This document shows, in pieces, positions 1-8,811 of a DNA stretch of 64,000 nt. The stretch covers positions 1 through 64,000 of the forward strand of contig CAMCQA010000002.1 in NCBI GenBank assembly GCA_945876935.1, in the 5' to 3' direction. The translations under genes and the position numbers were made by a program. The notes under the pieces were generated by a model, which was not told where the DNA came from, did not search any database, and saw nothing but the letters and a program-made list of their open reading frames with translations. Position 1 is the first letter of the stretch. The number at the start of each line of letters is the position of its first letter. Source of the DNA: an uncultured Clostridia bacterium. Its GTDB lineage: Bacteria; Bacillota; Clostridia; Peptostreptococcales; Anaerovoracaceae.

Positions 1-573
1 GTTTTAAGGCAAGATAATGCAGATATTAGATTGACAGAAAAATCATATAATATAGGACTTGCAACTGAAGAGAGATTTAATCAGTTTAAAAAGAAGCAAG
101 AAAATGTTCAACTAGAGATTGAAAGATTAAAAAATATAGAAGTTTATCCTAAAGATATAGAAGAGAAGCTTCTTGCACTTGGAACAACGCCACTAAAGAA
201 CAAAATAACTTTATTCGAGCTTCTAAAGAGACCAGAAGTGACATATGATACATTAAAGGATTTTGATAAAGAAAGGCCTAATTTATCTAATCATGAAATA
301 ATGCAACTTGAAGTGCAGATAAAGTACGAGGGTTATATAGGAAAACAGTTAGCCCAGATTGATAGGTTTAAAAAGTTAGAAAATAAGCCACTTTCAGAAG
401 ATTTGGATTATGATAAAATAGATAGTTTAAGACTTGAAGCCAGACAAAAACTTAAAGAAATAAGACCTTTATCTATAGGGCAGGCATCAAGAATTTCTGG
501 AGTTTCTCCAGCAGATATAAATGTATTAATGATATATTTAGAGAAAGAGCGAAGAATAGGTCAAAGCAAGTAA
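1..573 (+). CDS. mnmG: tRNA uridine-5-carboxymethylaminomethyl synthesis enzyme MnmG (GidA), C-terminal part, truncated by window start
   Basis: Open frame from base 1; C-terminal motif RPLSIGQASRISGVSPADINVLMIYLE typical of MnmG; followed by rsmG. Confidence 0.93.
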   Translation, partial: VLRQDNADIRLTEKSYNIGLATEERFNQFKKKQENVQLEIERLKNIEVYPKDIEEKLLALGTTPLKNKITLFELLKRPEVTYDTLKDFDKERPNLSNHEIMQLEVQIKYEGYIGKQLAQIDRFKKLENKPLSEDLDYDKIDSLRLEARQKLKEIRPLSIGQASRISGVSPADINVLMIYLEKERRIGQSK

Positions 574-597
574 TTACAAGAGAAGTAATAATATAAA

Positions 598-1326
598 ATG
601 AATATTAAATTTCAAGAAATAAAGAAAATTTTAAGTGAATTAAATAAATTTTCAGAAGAAGAAATAAACGCAAAAATAGAGAAGATGTACCTTTATATGA
701 AAGGTATTTTAGAGTGGAATGAAAAAGTAAATTTAACTAATATTATTAATGAAGAAGATTTCATACAGAATCACTATATAGATAGTATTTCACCCATAAT
801 ATTAGAGGAATTTTTAAGTAGTCGTAATGTTATTGATATAGGTACTGGAGGAGGCTTTCCTGGCGTTCCATTAGCTATTATTTTTGATGATAAAAAATTT
901 ACTTTAGTAGATTCTTTAAATAAGCGAATATCTATTATAAATCAACTTTGCAGAGAAATTGGAATAAATAACGTTAAAGCTATTCATGGGAGAGCAGAGG
1001 ATTTAGCTAGAGAAAAAATGCTGAGAGAATCTTTTGATATTGCACTTTCTAGAGCTGTTTCTAATTTGCCTGTGCTCATAGAATTAGTGCTTCCTTTTGT
1101 TAAGGCTGAAGGATACTTCCTAGCCCATAAAGGTCCGAAGGGAGTAGAGGAGATAAAAGCAGCAGAAAAAGCGTTAAAAGAGTGTTCCGGTGAATATAAA
1201 GGATTTGTAGAGGATATATATCAAAAAAATGTAGAACATATAATTATAAAAATTAAAAAGTCTGATTCTATTTCTGATAAATACCCAAGAAGAGCTGGAA
1301 TTCCAAATAAAAAACCATTAATATAG
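598..1326 (+). CDS. rsmG: 16S rRNA (guanine527-N7)-methyltransferase RsmG
   Basis: 242 aa; motif VIDIGTGGGFPGVPLAI; position between mnmG and parA. Confidence 0.95.
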   Translation: MNIKFQEIKKILSELNKFSEEEINAKIEKMYLYMKGILEWNEKVNLTNIINEEDFIQNHYIDSISPIILEEFLSSRNVIDIGTGGGFPGVPLAIIFDDKKFTLVDSLNKRISIINQLCREIGINNVKAIHGRAEDLAREKMLRESFDIALSRAVSNLPVLIELVLPFVKAEGYFLAHKGPKGVEEIKAAEKALKECSGEYKGFVEDIYQKNVEHIIIKIKKSDSISDKYPRRAGIPNKKPLI

Positions 1327-1360
1327 ACCATGTTTCACGTGAAACATGGTTTCTTTTTTT
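1327..1360 (+). terminator. Rho-independent terminator of rsmG overlapping a parS-like palindrome
   Basis: ACCATGTTTCACGTGAAACATGGT palindrome followed by TTCTTTTTTT. Confidence 0.7.
1331..1346. promoter_or_regulatory. parS: parS-like centromere site TGTTTCACGTGAAACA
   Basis: Perfect 16-bp palindrome, very close to the B. subtilis parS consensus, just upstream of parA. Confidence 0.88.
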
Positions 1361-1435
1361 GAAAAGTTTAAAATTTTTATACTATTATATATTAAACTCG
1401 TGTATAATAAGGATATATTCAAGTAAGGAGGAGAT

Positions 1436-2206
1436 ATGGGAAAAGCAGTTGCGATATTTAATCAAAAAGGTGGAGTTGGTAAAACTACCACAAATATCAA
1501 CCTTGCAGCATGTTTAGCAAAAAAAGGTAAAAAGATTTTAGTTTTGGATATAGATCCTCAAGGAAATACTACGAGCGGGTTAGGAATCGATAAAAGGACA
1601 TTAGAATTATCATCTTACGATTTATTGGTTTCTGATGAATTAAGCGCTAAAGATACTATAATAAAAACAGGTGTAGAAAATTTAGATATAATACCGGCAG
1701 ATGTTAGTTTATCTGGCGCAGAAGTAGAGTTAGCCATTGTGAAAGGCAGAGAAAAAAGACTGAAGAAGGCTTTGGATACTGTAAAAAAAGAATATGATTA
1801 TATATTTATAGATTGCCCACCTTCATTAGGTTTATTAACTATAAATTCGCTGACAGCTGTTGATTCTGTTTTAATACCTATACAGTGCGAATTTTATGCG
1901 CTTGAAGGTGTTGCTCAGCTAATAAATACTATAGAAATAGTAAGAAAAAATTTAAACAAAAATCTTTATATACAAGGTGTAATACTTAGTATGTTTGATG
2001 GAAGAACTAACCTTTCTATCCAAGTTGTTGAAGAGGTAAAAAAATTCTTTAAAGAGAAGGTTTATAAGACAGTAATTCCAAGAAATGTAAGACTTGCCGA
2101 AGCTCCTAGTTATGGACTTCCTATTATAGAGTATGATCCAAAATCTAAGGGTGCAGAAGCGTATAATGAGTTTGCTGAAGAATTTTTAAGTGGTGAAAGG
2201 AAATAG
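1436..2206 (+). CDS. parA: Chromosome partitioning ATPase ParA/Soj
   Basis: Deviant Walker A QKGGVGKTTTNINLAA; IDCPPSLGLLT. Confidence 0.95.
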   Translation: MGKAVAIFNQKGGVGKTTTNINLAACLAKKGKKILVLDIDPQGNTTSGLGIDKRTLELSSYDLLVSDELSAKDTIIKTGVENLDIIPADVSLSGAEVELAIVKGREKRLKKALDTVKKEYDYIFIDCPPSLGLLTINSLTAVDSVLIPIQCEFYALEGVAQLINTIEIVRKNLNKNLYIQGVILSMFDGRTNLSIQVVEEVKKFFKEKVYKTVIPRNVRLAEAPSYGLPIIEYDPKSKGAEAYNEFAEEFLSGERK

Positions 2207-2207
2207 T

Positions 2208-3083
2208 ATGGCAGTAAAAAAGAATGGACTTGGAAGAGGCCTGGACTCATTACTTATAAATACAGATGTCTCTATAGATGATATAAAGGAAGATCATAAT
2301 ATTGATAACCTTAAAAGGATAGCTATAGATAAGATAAAGAGAAATAAAAAGCAGCCGAGAAAGGTTTTTGATGAAGAAAAAATTGAAGAATTAGCTGTTT
2401 CCATTCAGGAGCATGGAGTTATACAGCCTATTATAGTAAGAAAATCTGGGAAAGATTACGAAATTGTAGCAGGAGAAAGAAGATGGAGAGCGGCAAGGCA
2501 AGCCGGTTTAACAGAAATTCCAGCTGTAGTAAAGGAACTTACTGAAGAGCAAAATGTTTTCTTTGCTATAATAGAAAATATGCAAAGAGAAAACCTTAAC
2601 CCTATTGAAGAGGCTGAGGGAATAGATAATATGGTAAAGAGTTTTAATCTTAGCCAAGAGGAAGTTGGTAAAAGTATTGGAAAAAGCCGTCCATATATTG
2701 CTAATTCGCTTAGATTATTAAAATTGCCTGAGGAAATCAGGGATATGATTTCGGATGGTAGTCTGAGTGCAGGTCACAGCAGAGCACTTATAACTATAGA
2801 TGACATAGATAAGCAAATAGCTATTGCAAAGAAAATTGTTAGAGAAGGGCTTAGCGTTAGAGAGGTTGAGTCTCTATGCAAAGGTGAGAAGACAAGAAGA
2901 AGGGGAAAACCAGCAAAGAGATCTCCTAAGAGCAATGATGTGATATCTGTTGAAAGAGAATTAAAAGAAATATTTGGCACAAAAGTTTTAATAGATAATA
3001 CTGGAAAGCACCAAACAATTCAGATAGAATGTTACAATATTGAAGAATTAAATAGAATAATAGAAATGCTAAAAAGCTTGTAA
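2208..3083 (+). CDS. parB: Chromosome partitioning protein ParB/Spo0J
   Basis: ParB motifs QPIIVRKSGKDYEIVAGERRWRAA; ATG at 2208 preceded by GGTGAAAGG. Confidence 0.95.
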   Translation: MAVKKNGLGRGLDSLLINTDVSIDDIKEDHNIDNLKRIAIDKIKRNKKQPRKVFDEEKIEELAVSIQEHGVIQPIIVRKSGKDYEIVAGERRWRAARQAGLTEIPAVVKELTEEQNVFFAIIENMQRENLNPIEEAEGIDNMVKSFNLSQEEVGKSIGKSRPYIANSLRLLKLPEEIRDMISDGSLSAGHSRALITIDDIDKQIAIAKKIVREGLSVREVESLCKGEKTRRRGKPAKRSPKSNDVISVERELKEIFGTKVLIDNTGKHQTIQIECYNIEELNRIIEMLKSL

Positions 3084-3102
3084 CTTCAATACTATAGCTT
3101 TT

Positions 3103-3118
3103 AGTTTCACATGAAACA
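3103..3118. promoter_or_regulatory. parS: Second parS-like site AGTTTCACATGAAACA
   Basis: 14/16 match to the site at 1331-1346; lies just after parB. Confidence 0.7.
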
Positions 3119-3140
3119 AAGGTGGCTTTGCCACCTTTTA
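3119..3140 (+). terminator. Rho-independent terminator after parB
   Basis: AAGGTGGCTTTGCCACCTTTTA hairpin. Confidence 0.75.
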
Positions 3141-3153
3141 AAATGGAGGGAAT

Positions 3154-3780
3154 ATGATAATAAAAGATATGATTATTGAGAAATATATAGAAGATTTATC
3201 TAGTAAATCTCCAACTCCAGGAGGAGGTAGTGTCGCTGGTATATCTGCTGTTCAGGGTATTGCACTAAATTTAATGGTAATAAACTTAACTTTAAACAAT
3301 AAGAAGTATTCCAACTTTTTTGAACATAATGAAGATATAAAAGAAAAATGTGAAAAACTATATAGTGAATTAATAAACGCTGCAGATAGTGATAAAATTG
3401 CTTTTTCAAAATTGTCTAAAGCTTATAGTATGCCTAAAGAAACAGAGGAAGAGATACAATTAAAAAAGAATGCTTTGGATGAGGCATCCTTAGGAGCAAC
3501 AATGGCTCCTTTTGCAGTTATGGAGCGATCCTTAGAGGGTTTATACTTGACGAAAGAACTGATCGGTAAATCGAGTAAAATGGCAATTAGTGACCTAGGT
3601 GTAGCTGCAACAATGTTTAGATCTGCAAGTGAAAGTGCTTGGCTAAATGTTAAGATTAATTTACCTTATTTAAAAGATAGAGAAATTGCAGACAATTTCA
3701 ATCAAAAAGGTCAAAACTTATTAGTCAGTGTAAAGAAGCTTTCAGAAGAGATATATAATAAAGTAGAGAAAGAAATATAA
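3154..3780 (+). CDS. Cyclodeaminase/cyclohydrolase family protein (FTCD_C / FchA-like)
   Basis: 208 aa; SPTPGGGSVAGISAVQGIALNLMVINLT motif. Confidence 0.85.
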   Translation: MIIKDMIIEKYIEDLSSKSPTPGGGSVAGISAVQGIALNLMVINLTLNNKKYSNFFEHNEDIKEKCEKLYSELINAADSDKIAFSKLSKAYSMPKETEEEIQLKKNALDEASLGATMAPFAVMERSLEGLYLTKELIGKSSKMAISDLGVAATMFRSASESAWLNVKINLPYLKDREIADNFNQKGQNLLVSVKKLSEEIYNKVEKEI

Positions 3781-3897
3781 CAATAGACAATTAAATATAT
3801 TACTAGCATATACTAGTAGTTCTCATATAAACATGAGGGATAAAAAGAGGTAAGTTTAATATTATTATATTTTATGGTATACTACTAGATATGATTT

Positions 3898-3973
3898 GCC
3901 TCCGTAGCTCAGGGGATAGAGCGTCGGTTTCCTAAACCGTGCGTCGGATGTTCGAATCATCTCGGGGGTACCA
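3898..3973 (+). tRNA. tRNA-Arg (anticodon CCU), CCA encoded
   Basis: Cloverleaf readable: acceptor GCCTCCG/CGGGGGT, anticodon loop TTCCTAA, T loop TTCGAAT, 3' ACCA. Confidence 0.92.
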
Positions 3974-3977
3974 ATTT

Positions 3978-4015
3978 AAAACCGTTGAAATTTATGGGTT
4001 TCAACGGTTTTTTGT
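3978..4015 (+). terminator. Rho-independent terminator of tRNA-Arg
   Basis: AAACCGTTGAAA...TTTCAACGGTTTTTTG hairpin with T-run. Confidence 0.85.
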
Positions 4016-4060
4016 TTGTTGATATTGGGTTCTTTTCGTATCTAAAAAAGTAAAAATTGA

Positions 4061-4090
4061 GCCTATTTTTGCCTACTTTTGCCTATATTG
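4061..4090. repeat. Three tandem 10-bp near-repeats (GCCTATTTTT GCCTACTTTT GCCTATATTG)
   Basis: Read directly; exact 10-bp period. Confidence 0.7.
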
Positions 4091-4544
4091 TGTGGCAAAA
4101 AGTGTGACAAATTACTGGAAACTTTAAGAGAAAATGAAGTTAAATGAAACAATAAGTTAATATAGACTTAAAAGCGTTAGACATTATGTTTGTAGTTAGA
4201 TTTGACAAGCTTGCAAAGGGGGCATGTTGATAGTTATTACTCAATACTCAATAATAATGTAAGATCGTATAAAAAGATTGGAAAATAGATAGAGATGGAA
4301 GGATTAGAATTAAAAAAATAGCAAAACATTCATATAGTTAACTACAGTAGATTTTTGAGATTATTTAATCTCTATAATTTAAGATAATATCGACTTTTTC
4401 AATCTCGATTCCATTCCACCATCCTATATGCTATACTCTCATACTTTAGGACTAATTTTGTTGGTAGCTGTTCAATTGCTTATTTTTGCTCCTATTATGT
4501 TTATTTAACTTGCTATCTTGAGGTATAATATATACAAGATATCT

Positions 4545-4607
4545 AAAAAGGGTCCTGCTCTCCAACCTCTATTAATTTAGAGAAATTTTGGAGGGGGGTC
4601 CCTTTTT
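4545..4607 (-). terminator. Long hairpin at the 3' end of the decayed phage gene, possible bidirectional terminator
   Basis: AAAAAGGGTCC...CTCCAA / TTGGAGG...GGTCCCTTTTT. Confidence 0.5.
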
Positions 4608-5197
4608 ATTGTCTTTGTAACACTTTTAATATCTTATTATTTTTAATTATGACCAATATATTTACAAAATCAGTTCTGTCAGAATCATAAACGCCCTCTA
4701 AGTAGTATAGTGCATTCTCTAAATTCATTTCCGTTAAATCTAACGATAACACAAAGTTACTTGCTTGACCTCTATGCCCTTTAAACTGATTATATAGTAT
4801 TTTTGCTATTACCTGTTGGACTTTTTAAGTCCCATTTTTCGGCATCAACATAAAAATCAGGAGATTGTATATGTGCTGGCACATTCACTCTAGGTAATAT
4901 TTCAACGCTTTTTCCATACTGTCTTAATATGTTCGCAGCATTATATTCATTCTCTTTAGGCTCAAAAACAACATTTTACTATCAACCATATACCTAACAC
5001 CTTCTAATATAAGTAATTTATCCATTTTTATAACAAGTTTTCTTTTGTCTTATGGAACAATTTTCCATTCATCAGTTACATCAACAAAGTCTTTACTTAC
5101 AATCTCTTGATTACTATGTTTTTTTATTGATTGTGTTGACTTTTTTATCATCAAAACTAATAACAATAAAATAACGGCTTCTACATAACGGACTCAT
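4606..5197 (-). pseudogene. Decayed phage minor head protein C-terminus with CdiA_C-like nuclease domain
   Basis: Minus-strand frames stitch to ...SKDFVDVTDEWKIVP*DKRKLVIKMDKLLILEGVRYMVDSK/VVFEPKENEYNAANILRQYGKSVEILPRVNVPAHIQSPDFYVDAEKWDLKSPTGNSKNT/YNQFKGHRGQASNFVLSLDLTEMNLENALYYLEGVYDSDRTDFVNILVIIKNNKILKVLQRQ*; at least two frameshifts and one in-frame TAA. Confidence 0.65.
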
Positions 5198-5368
5198 ATG
5201 AAGAAAGGTAACTTATAGTTTTTTGCTTTTGAAAAGATATGAAAGAAAAGTGAAGCTAAAGTACATAGAATAATCATATTTTATAAATATGAGTTTATTT
5301 AAACTCATTTAGTGGTAAATTAGAAGTAACAATAAATAAGATAATAATATATAATATGGGAGGACGAT

Positions 5369-5674
5369 ATGGCAATAATTTTAACAAAAGACAACTTTAA
5401 TCAGGAAGTATTAGAGTCAGATAAGCCGGTAATTGTAGATTTTTGGGCAGATAGATGCACTCCTTGTAAAATGATAGCACCTGTTTTAGATGAAATCGCA
5501 GAAGAAAGAAGCGATGTAAAGATCTGTAAGGTAGATGTTGACTCTGAGTTTGAGCTTGCTATGCAGTACGGTATAATGTCCATACCTACGCTAATTGCTT
5601 TTGATAAAGGAGAAATATCAGGCAAAATTATTGGTGCAGTAGGTAAAGCAGAAATAGAAAAGTTGATTAAATAA
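5369..5674 (+). CDS. trxA: Thioredoxin
   Basis: 101 aa; WADRCTPCKMIAPVLDE active site (CTPC), SIPTLIAF cis-Pro. Confidence 0.93.
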   Translation: MAIILTKDNFNQEVLESDKPVIVDFWADRCTPCKMIAPVLDEIAEERSDVKICKVDVDSEFELAMQYGIMSIPTLIAFDKGEISGKIIGAVGKAEIEKLIK

Positions 5675-5680
5675 TAAATT

Positions 5681-5707
5681 GCCACCTATAGTTTCAGGTG
5701 GCTTTTT
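5681..5707 (+). terminator. Rho-independent terminator after trxA
   Basis: GCCACCT...AGGTGGCTTTTT. Confidence 0.8.
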
Positions 5708-5720
5708 AATGGGGGATGTT

Positions 5721-6191
5721 ATGAGTAAAGAGGAATTGTTTGTTGAGAAATTAGATGAACTTGTGGAAGTTTATGGAGAAGAAAATCAAGAGGGCATGAA
5801 GGCTGCACTTAAGGCATGTCAAGATGAATTTGGATATGTGGCAGCTAGCCATCAGGAACAGATTGCTGAGAAGTTTGCAGTTAATACTCCTATAGTAAAG
5901 GTCCTTATGAAGTTTATACCAAATATTAAGGAAATCGCAGTTGAAAAGGAAGTGGTTTGCTGTAGTGGGCCTAGATGTAAACAAAATGGATCTTTTGAGG
6001 TAATAAAGACAATGAGAGAAGAGTTAGGGCTGAACTTTGGAGAAGTTAGTAAAGATGGGAAGATAAGACTGTCATCTCAAAATTGCTTTAAAAATTGCAA
6101 GAATGGTCCTAATGTTGTAGTTAATGGAAAAATGTATGAACATATGGATAAAAAGAAAGTTAAAGAACTAGTTAAAGAAATTCATAAATAA
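5721..6191 (+). CDS. NuoE-like [2Fe-2S] thioredoxin-fold ferredoxin protein (NADH/hydrogenase subunit E family)
   Basis: Four Cys in CCSGPRCKQNGS...NCFKNCKNGPNVVVNG; ATG 5721 preferred over 5679 because 5681-5707 is a terminator. Confidence 0.8.
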   Translation: MSKEELFVEKLDELVEVYGEENQEGMKAALKACQDEFGYVAASHQEQIAEKFAVNTPIVKVLMKFIPNIKEIAVEKEVVCCSGPRCKQNGSFEVIKTMREELGLNFGEVSKDGKIRLSSQNCFKNCKNGPNVVVNGKMYEHMDKKKVKELVKEIHK

Positions 6192-6246
6192 ACTATATGT
6201 TTGTATAAGATAAAGGAAAGGAAACCTTTCAGTATTAGCAATTTTA

Positions 6247-6284
6247 AAAGACCTTCAAAGCTTTTGCTAGAAGGTCTTTTTTAG
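6247..6284. terminator. Convergent terminator hairpin
   Basis: AAGACCTTC...GAAGGTCTTTTTT. Confidence 0.8.
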
Positions 6285-6313
6285 TTAAGTTTTTAGTTTG
6301 AATGGATATTATT

Positions 6314-6859
6314 TTATTTAATATCTTCAAAAGTTGTAAAGTCTACTTTTCTAATATCCTCTTCTAAATATCTTGCAAATGTATAAATGGTATCAGATAG
6401 ACGATTTACAAATTTTATAACAGTAGGACGAACATTATCCTCTCTAGAAAGAGCTAATATTCTTCTTTCTGCTCTTCTACAAACAGTTCTTGCCACATGA
6501 AGCTGTGCTGAAGCATCAGAAGAACCTGGAATGATGAATGCATCAACTGTTTCCATCTTTTCTAGATAGCTATCTACCCACTTTTCAAGTGTATCTATAT
6601 CAGCATCTGTAACGCCATTCTTGAACTTTCCTTCTTCTGCTGTTGCAAGTTCACCTGCAACGAAAAATAGTTTCTTTTGAATCTGATATAGCTTATCAAG
6701 GATATCCTTATCAGAAATCTTTCTCATAGCTAATCCAATATTAGAGTTTAGCTCATCTACTGTACCATAAGATTCTACACGTACAGAATCTTTTCTTACT
6801 CTTGTTCCATCATATAGGGAAGTTTCTCCCTTATCACCTGTTCTTGTATATACGTTCAT
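6314..6859 (-). CDS. PduO-type ATP:cob(I)alamin adenosyltransferase
   Basis: MNVYTRTGDKGETSLYDGTRVRKDS...GTVDELNS, CRRAERR, FVNRLSD motifs. Confidence 0.93.
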   Translation of the reverse strand: MNVYTRTGDKGETSLYDGTRVRKDSVRVESYGTVDELNSNIGLAMRKISDKDILDKLYQIQKKLFFVAGELATAEEGKFKNGVTDADIDTLEKWVDSYLEKMETVDAFIIPGSSDASAQLHVARTVCRRAERRILALSREDNVRPTVIKFVNRLSDTIYTFARYLEEDIRKVDFTTFEDIK

Positions 6860-7087
6860 TTTTATTCTCCTTATAACTTTATATCAAAAGCTAACTTTCT
6901 TTATTATTCACGATTACTACTTAATAAATATATAACCGTAAAATGGGAAACAAAACATTAAAAGCGTTGTTAATTTTTTAATTTATAAAATTATAAGGTA
7001 TTTAGTAGCTATTACATAATATTTTTGTGTTTAACGACATACTTGTTTATAGGTAATATGTAAAGATGTATGTAGCAGATGCAGCTC

Positions 7088-8407
7088 TTATATCTCAATC
7101 ATGTGGAAGACTTTCTTTCCTTTTTGCACAAGAAGTTTTCCGTCTGTGAACATATCAGAAGTAATGAGCATCTTTTTATCTGTCACTTTATTTTCAGCTA
7201 TTTTTAGCCCTCCTTGCTCTATTAGTCTGAAGCCTTCAGAATTAGATTTTATAAGATCTACTTTCTTTAGCATGTCTATTACACCAAGACCTTCTTCGAA
7301 AAGAGAACTATCCAGCTTGCTGTGAGGAATATTATCCATATTACCATTACCAGAGAAAGCAGCTCTTGAGCCATCTAGCGCTTTTTTCGCCTCATCTTCT
7401 CCATGGACTAGGCATGTTAGTTCGTATGCTAATATTTCTTTAGCTTTATTTATTTCGCTGCCTTCTACATTTACTAGCTTTGATATTTCATCTAAAGGTA
7501 GGAATGTTAGCATTTTTAGACATTTCTCTACGTCAGCATCAGCAACATTTCTCCAGTACTGGAAAAAGTCAAATGGAGATGTCTTTTTAGGATCAAGCCA
7601 TAGAGCTCCTGCCTGAGTTTTACCCATTTTTTTACCATCGCTTGTTGTGAGAAGAGCAAATGTCATAGCATAAACCTGCTTATTTAATTCTCTTCTACAC
7701 AAGTCTACTCCACCTAAAAGGTTTGACCACTGGTCGTTACCACCAAACTGCATTTTAACATCAAGATCTCTAGCAAGAACCATAAAATCATAAGATTGCA
7801 TAAGCATGTAATTGATTTCTAGGAATGTTAATCCCTGCTCTAGTCTCTGTTTGTATGCTTCTGCTCTAAGCATTGTATTTACAGAGAAATGTTTACCAAT
7901 ATCTCTGATGAACTGAATATAGTTTACATCTAAAAGCCAAGTTCCATTATTTACGGCTATAGCTCTGCCTTCTGCAGGCTCTTTATTGGCTTCATTTTTT
8001 ACACCGTAATTAGCTCCTGTAAAAACGAAGTCATTATCAAAATCGATAAATCTATCGAAGAGTTTTGTAAAAGCGTTACAGTTATTTTTTACTGTTTCAA
8101 GATCCATAAACTGACGCATATCAGTTCTTCCTGAAGGGTCTCCTACCATTCCTGTGCCGCCACCTACTAACACTACTGGTGTATGACCGTATTTTTGCAT
8201 GTACATCATAATTATAATCTGCATGAAGTGGCCTATGTGAAGACTGTCTGCAGTAGGGTCAAATCCTATGTAGAATTTAATTTTTTCTTTTCCTAGAAGA
8301 TCTCTTATTTCATCTTCGTGTGTTGTTTGCTCTATGAACCCTCTCTCTTTGAGGATATCAAATACGTTTGTTTTATCGCTTACATTATCTGGTATAATTC
8401 TCTTCAT
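7088..8407 (-). CDS. tyrS: Tyrosyl-tRNA synthetase
   Basis: FYIGFDPTADSLHIGH (HIGH motif), KMGKT (KMSKS-like); RBS before ATG at 8407. Confidence 0.95.
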   Translation of the reverse strand: MKRIIPDNVSDKTNVFDILKERGFIEQTTHEDEIRDLLGKEKIKFYIGFDPTADSLHIGHFMQIIIMMYMQKYGHTPVVLVGGGTGMVGDPSGRTDMRQFMDLETVKNNCNAFTKLFDRFIDFDNDFVFTGANYGVKNEANKEPAEGRAIAVNNGTWLLDVNYIQFIRDIGKHFSVNTMLRAEAYKQRLEQGLTFLEINYMLMQSYDFMVLARDLDVKMQFGGNDQWSNLLGGVDLCRRELNKQVYAMTFALLTTSDGKKMGKTQAGALWLDPKKTSPFDFFQYWRNVADADVEKCLKMLTFLPLDEISKLVNVEGSEINKAKEILAYELTCLVHGEDEAKKALDGSRAAFSGNGNMDNIPHSKLDSSLFEEGLGVIDMLKKVDLIKSNSEGFRLIEQGGLKIAENKVTDKKMLITSDMFTDGKLLVQKGKKVFHMIEI

Positions 8408-8430
8408 TTTATATTCCTTTCCTTTTCGCA

Positions 8431-8811
8431 TTAGAGCGTTGCTATCGCTTCTATTTCCACTAAGCCGTTTTTAGGAAGCTTGGAAACCTCCAAAGCAGAT
8501 CTTGCTGGGAAGCTTCCTTCTCCTAAAAACTGAGTATAAACTTCATTTACAGCCGCAAAATCATCAATGTTTTTTAAGAAACAAGTAGTTTTCACAAGTT
8601 TACTAAGATCACTTCCTGCTTCTTTTAAGATAGCTTCGATGTTTTTGAAAGCCTGCACAGCTTGTTCTACAACATCATCAGAAACAAAGTTGCCTGTTTC
8701 TGGATCAAGTCCTAGTTGACCTGAAGTAAATATCATATCTCCAACGATTATCCCTTGTGAATATGGACCAATTGCTGCAGGAGCATTTTTAGTTGCGATT
8801 ATTTTTTTCAT
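8431..8811 (-). CDS. ridA: RidA family reactive intermediate/imine deaminase
   Basis: IGPYSQGIIVGDMIFTSGQLGLDPETG; C-terminal VEIEAIA. Confidence 0.93.
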   Translation of the reverse strand: MKKIIATKNAPAAIGPYSQGIIVGDMIFTSGQLGLDPETGNFVSDDVVEQAVQAFKNIEAILKEAGSDLSKLVKTTCFLKNIDDFAAVNEVYTQFLGEGSFPARSALEVSKLPKNGLVEIEAIATL

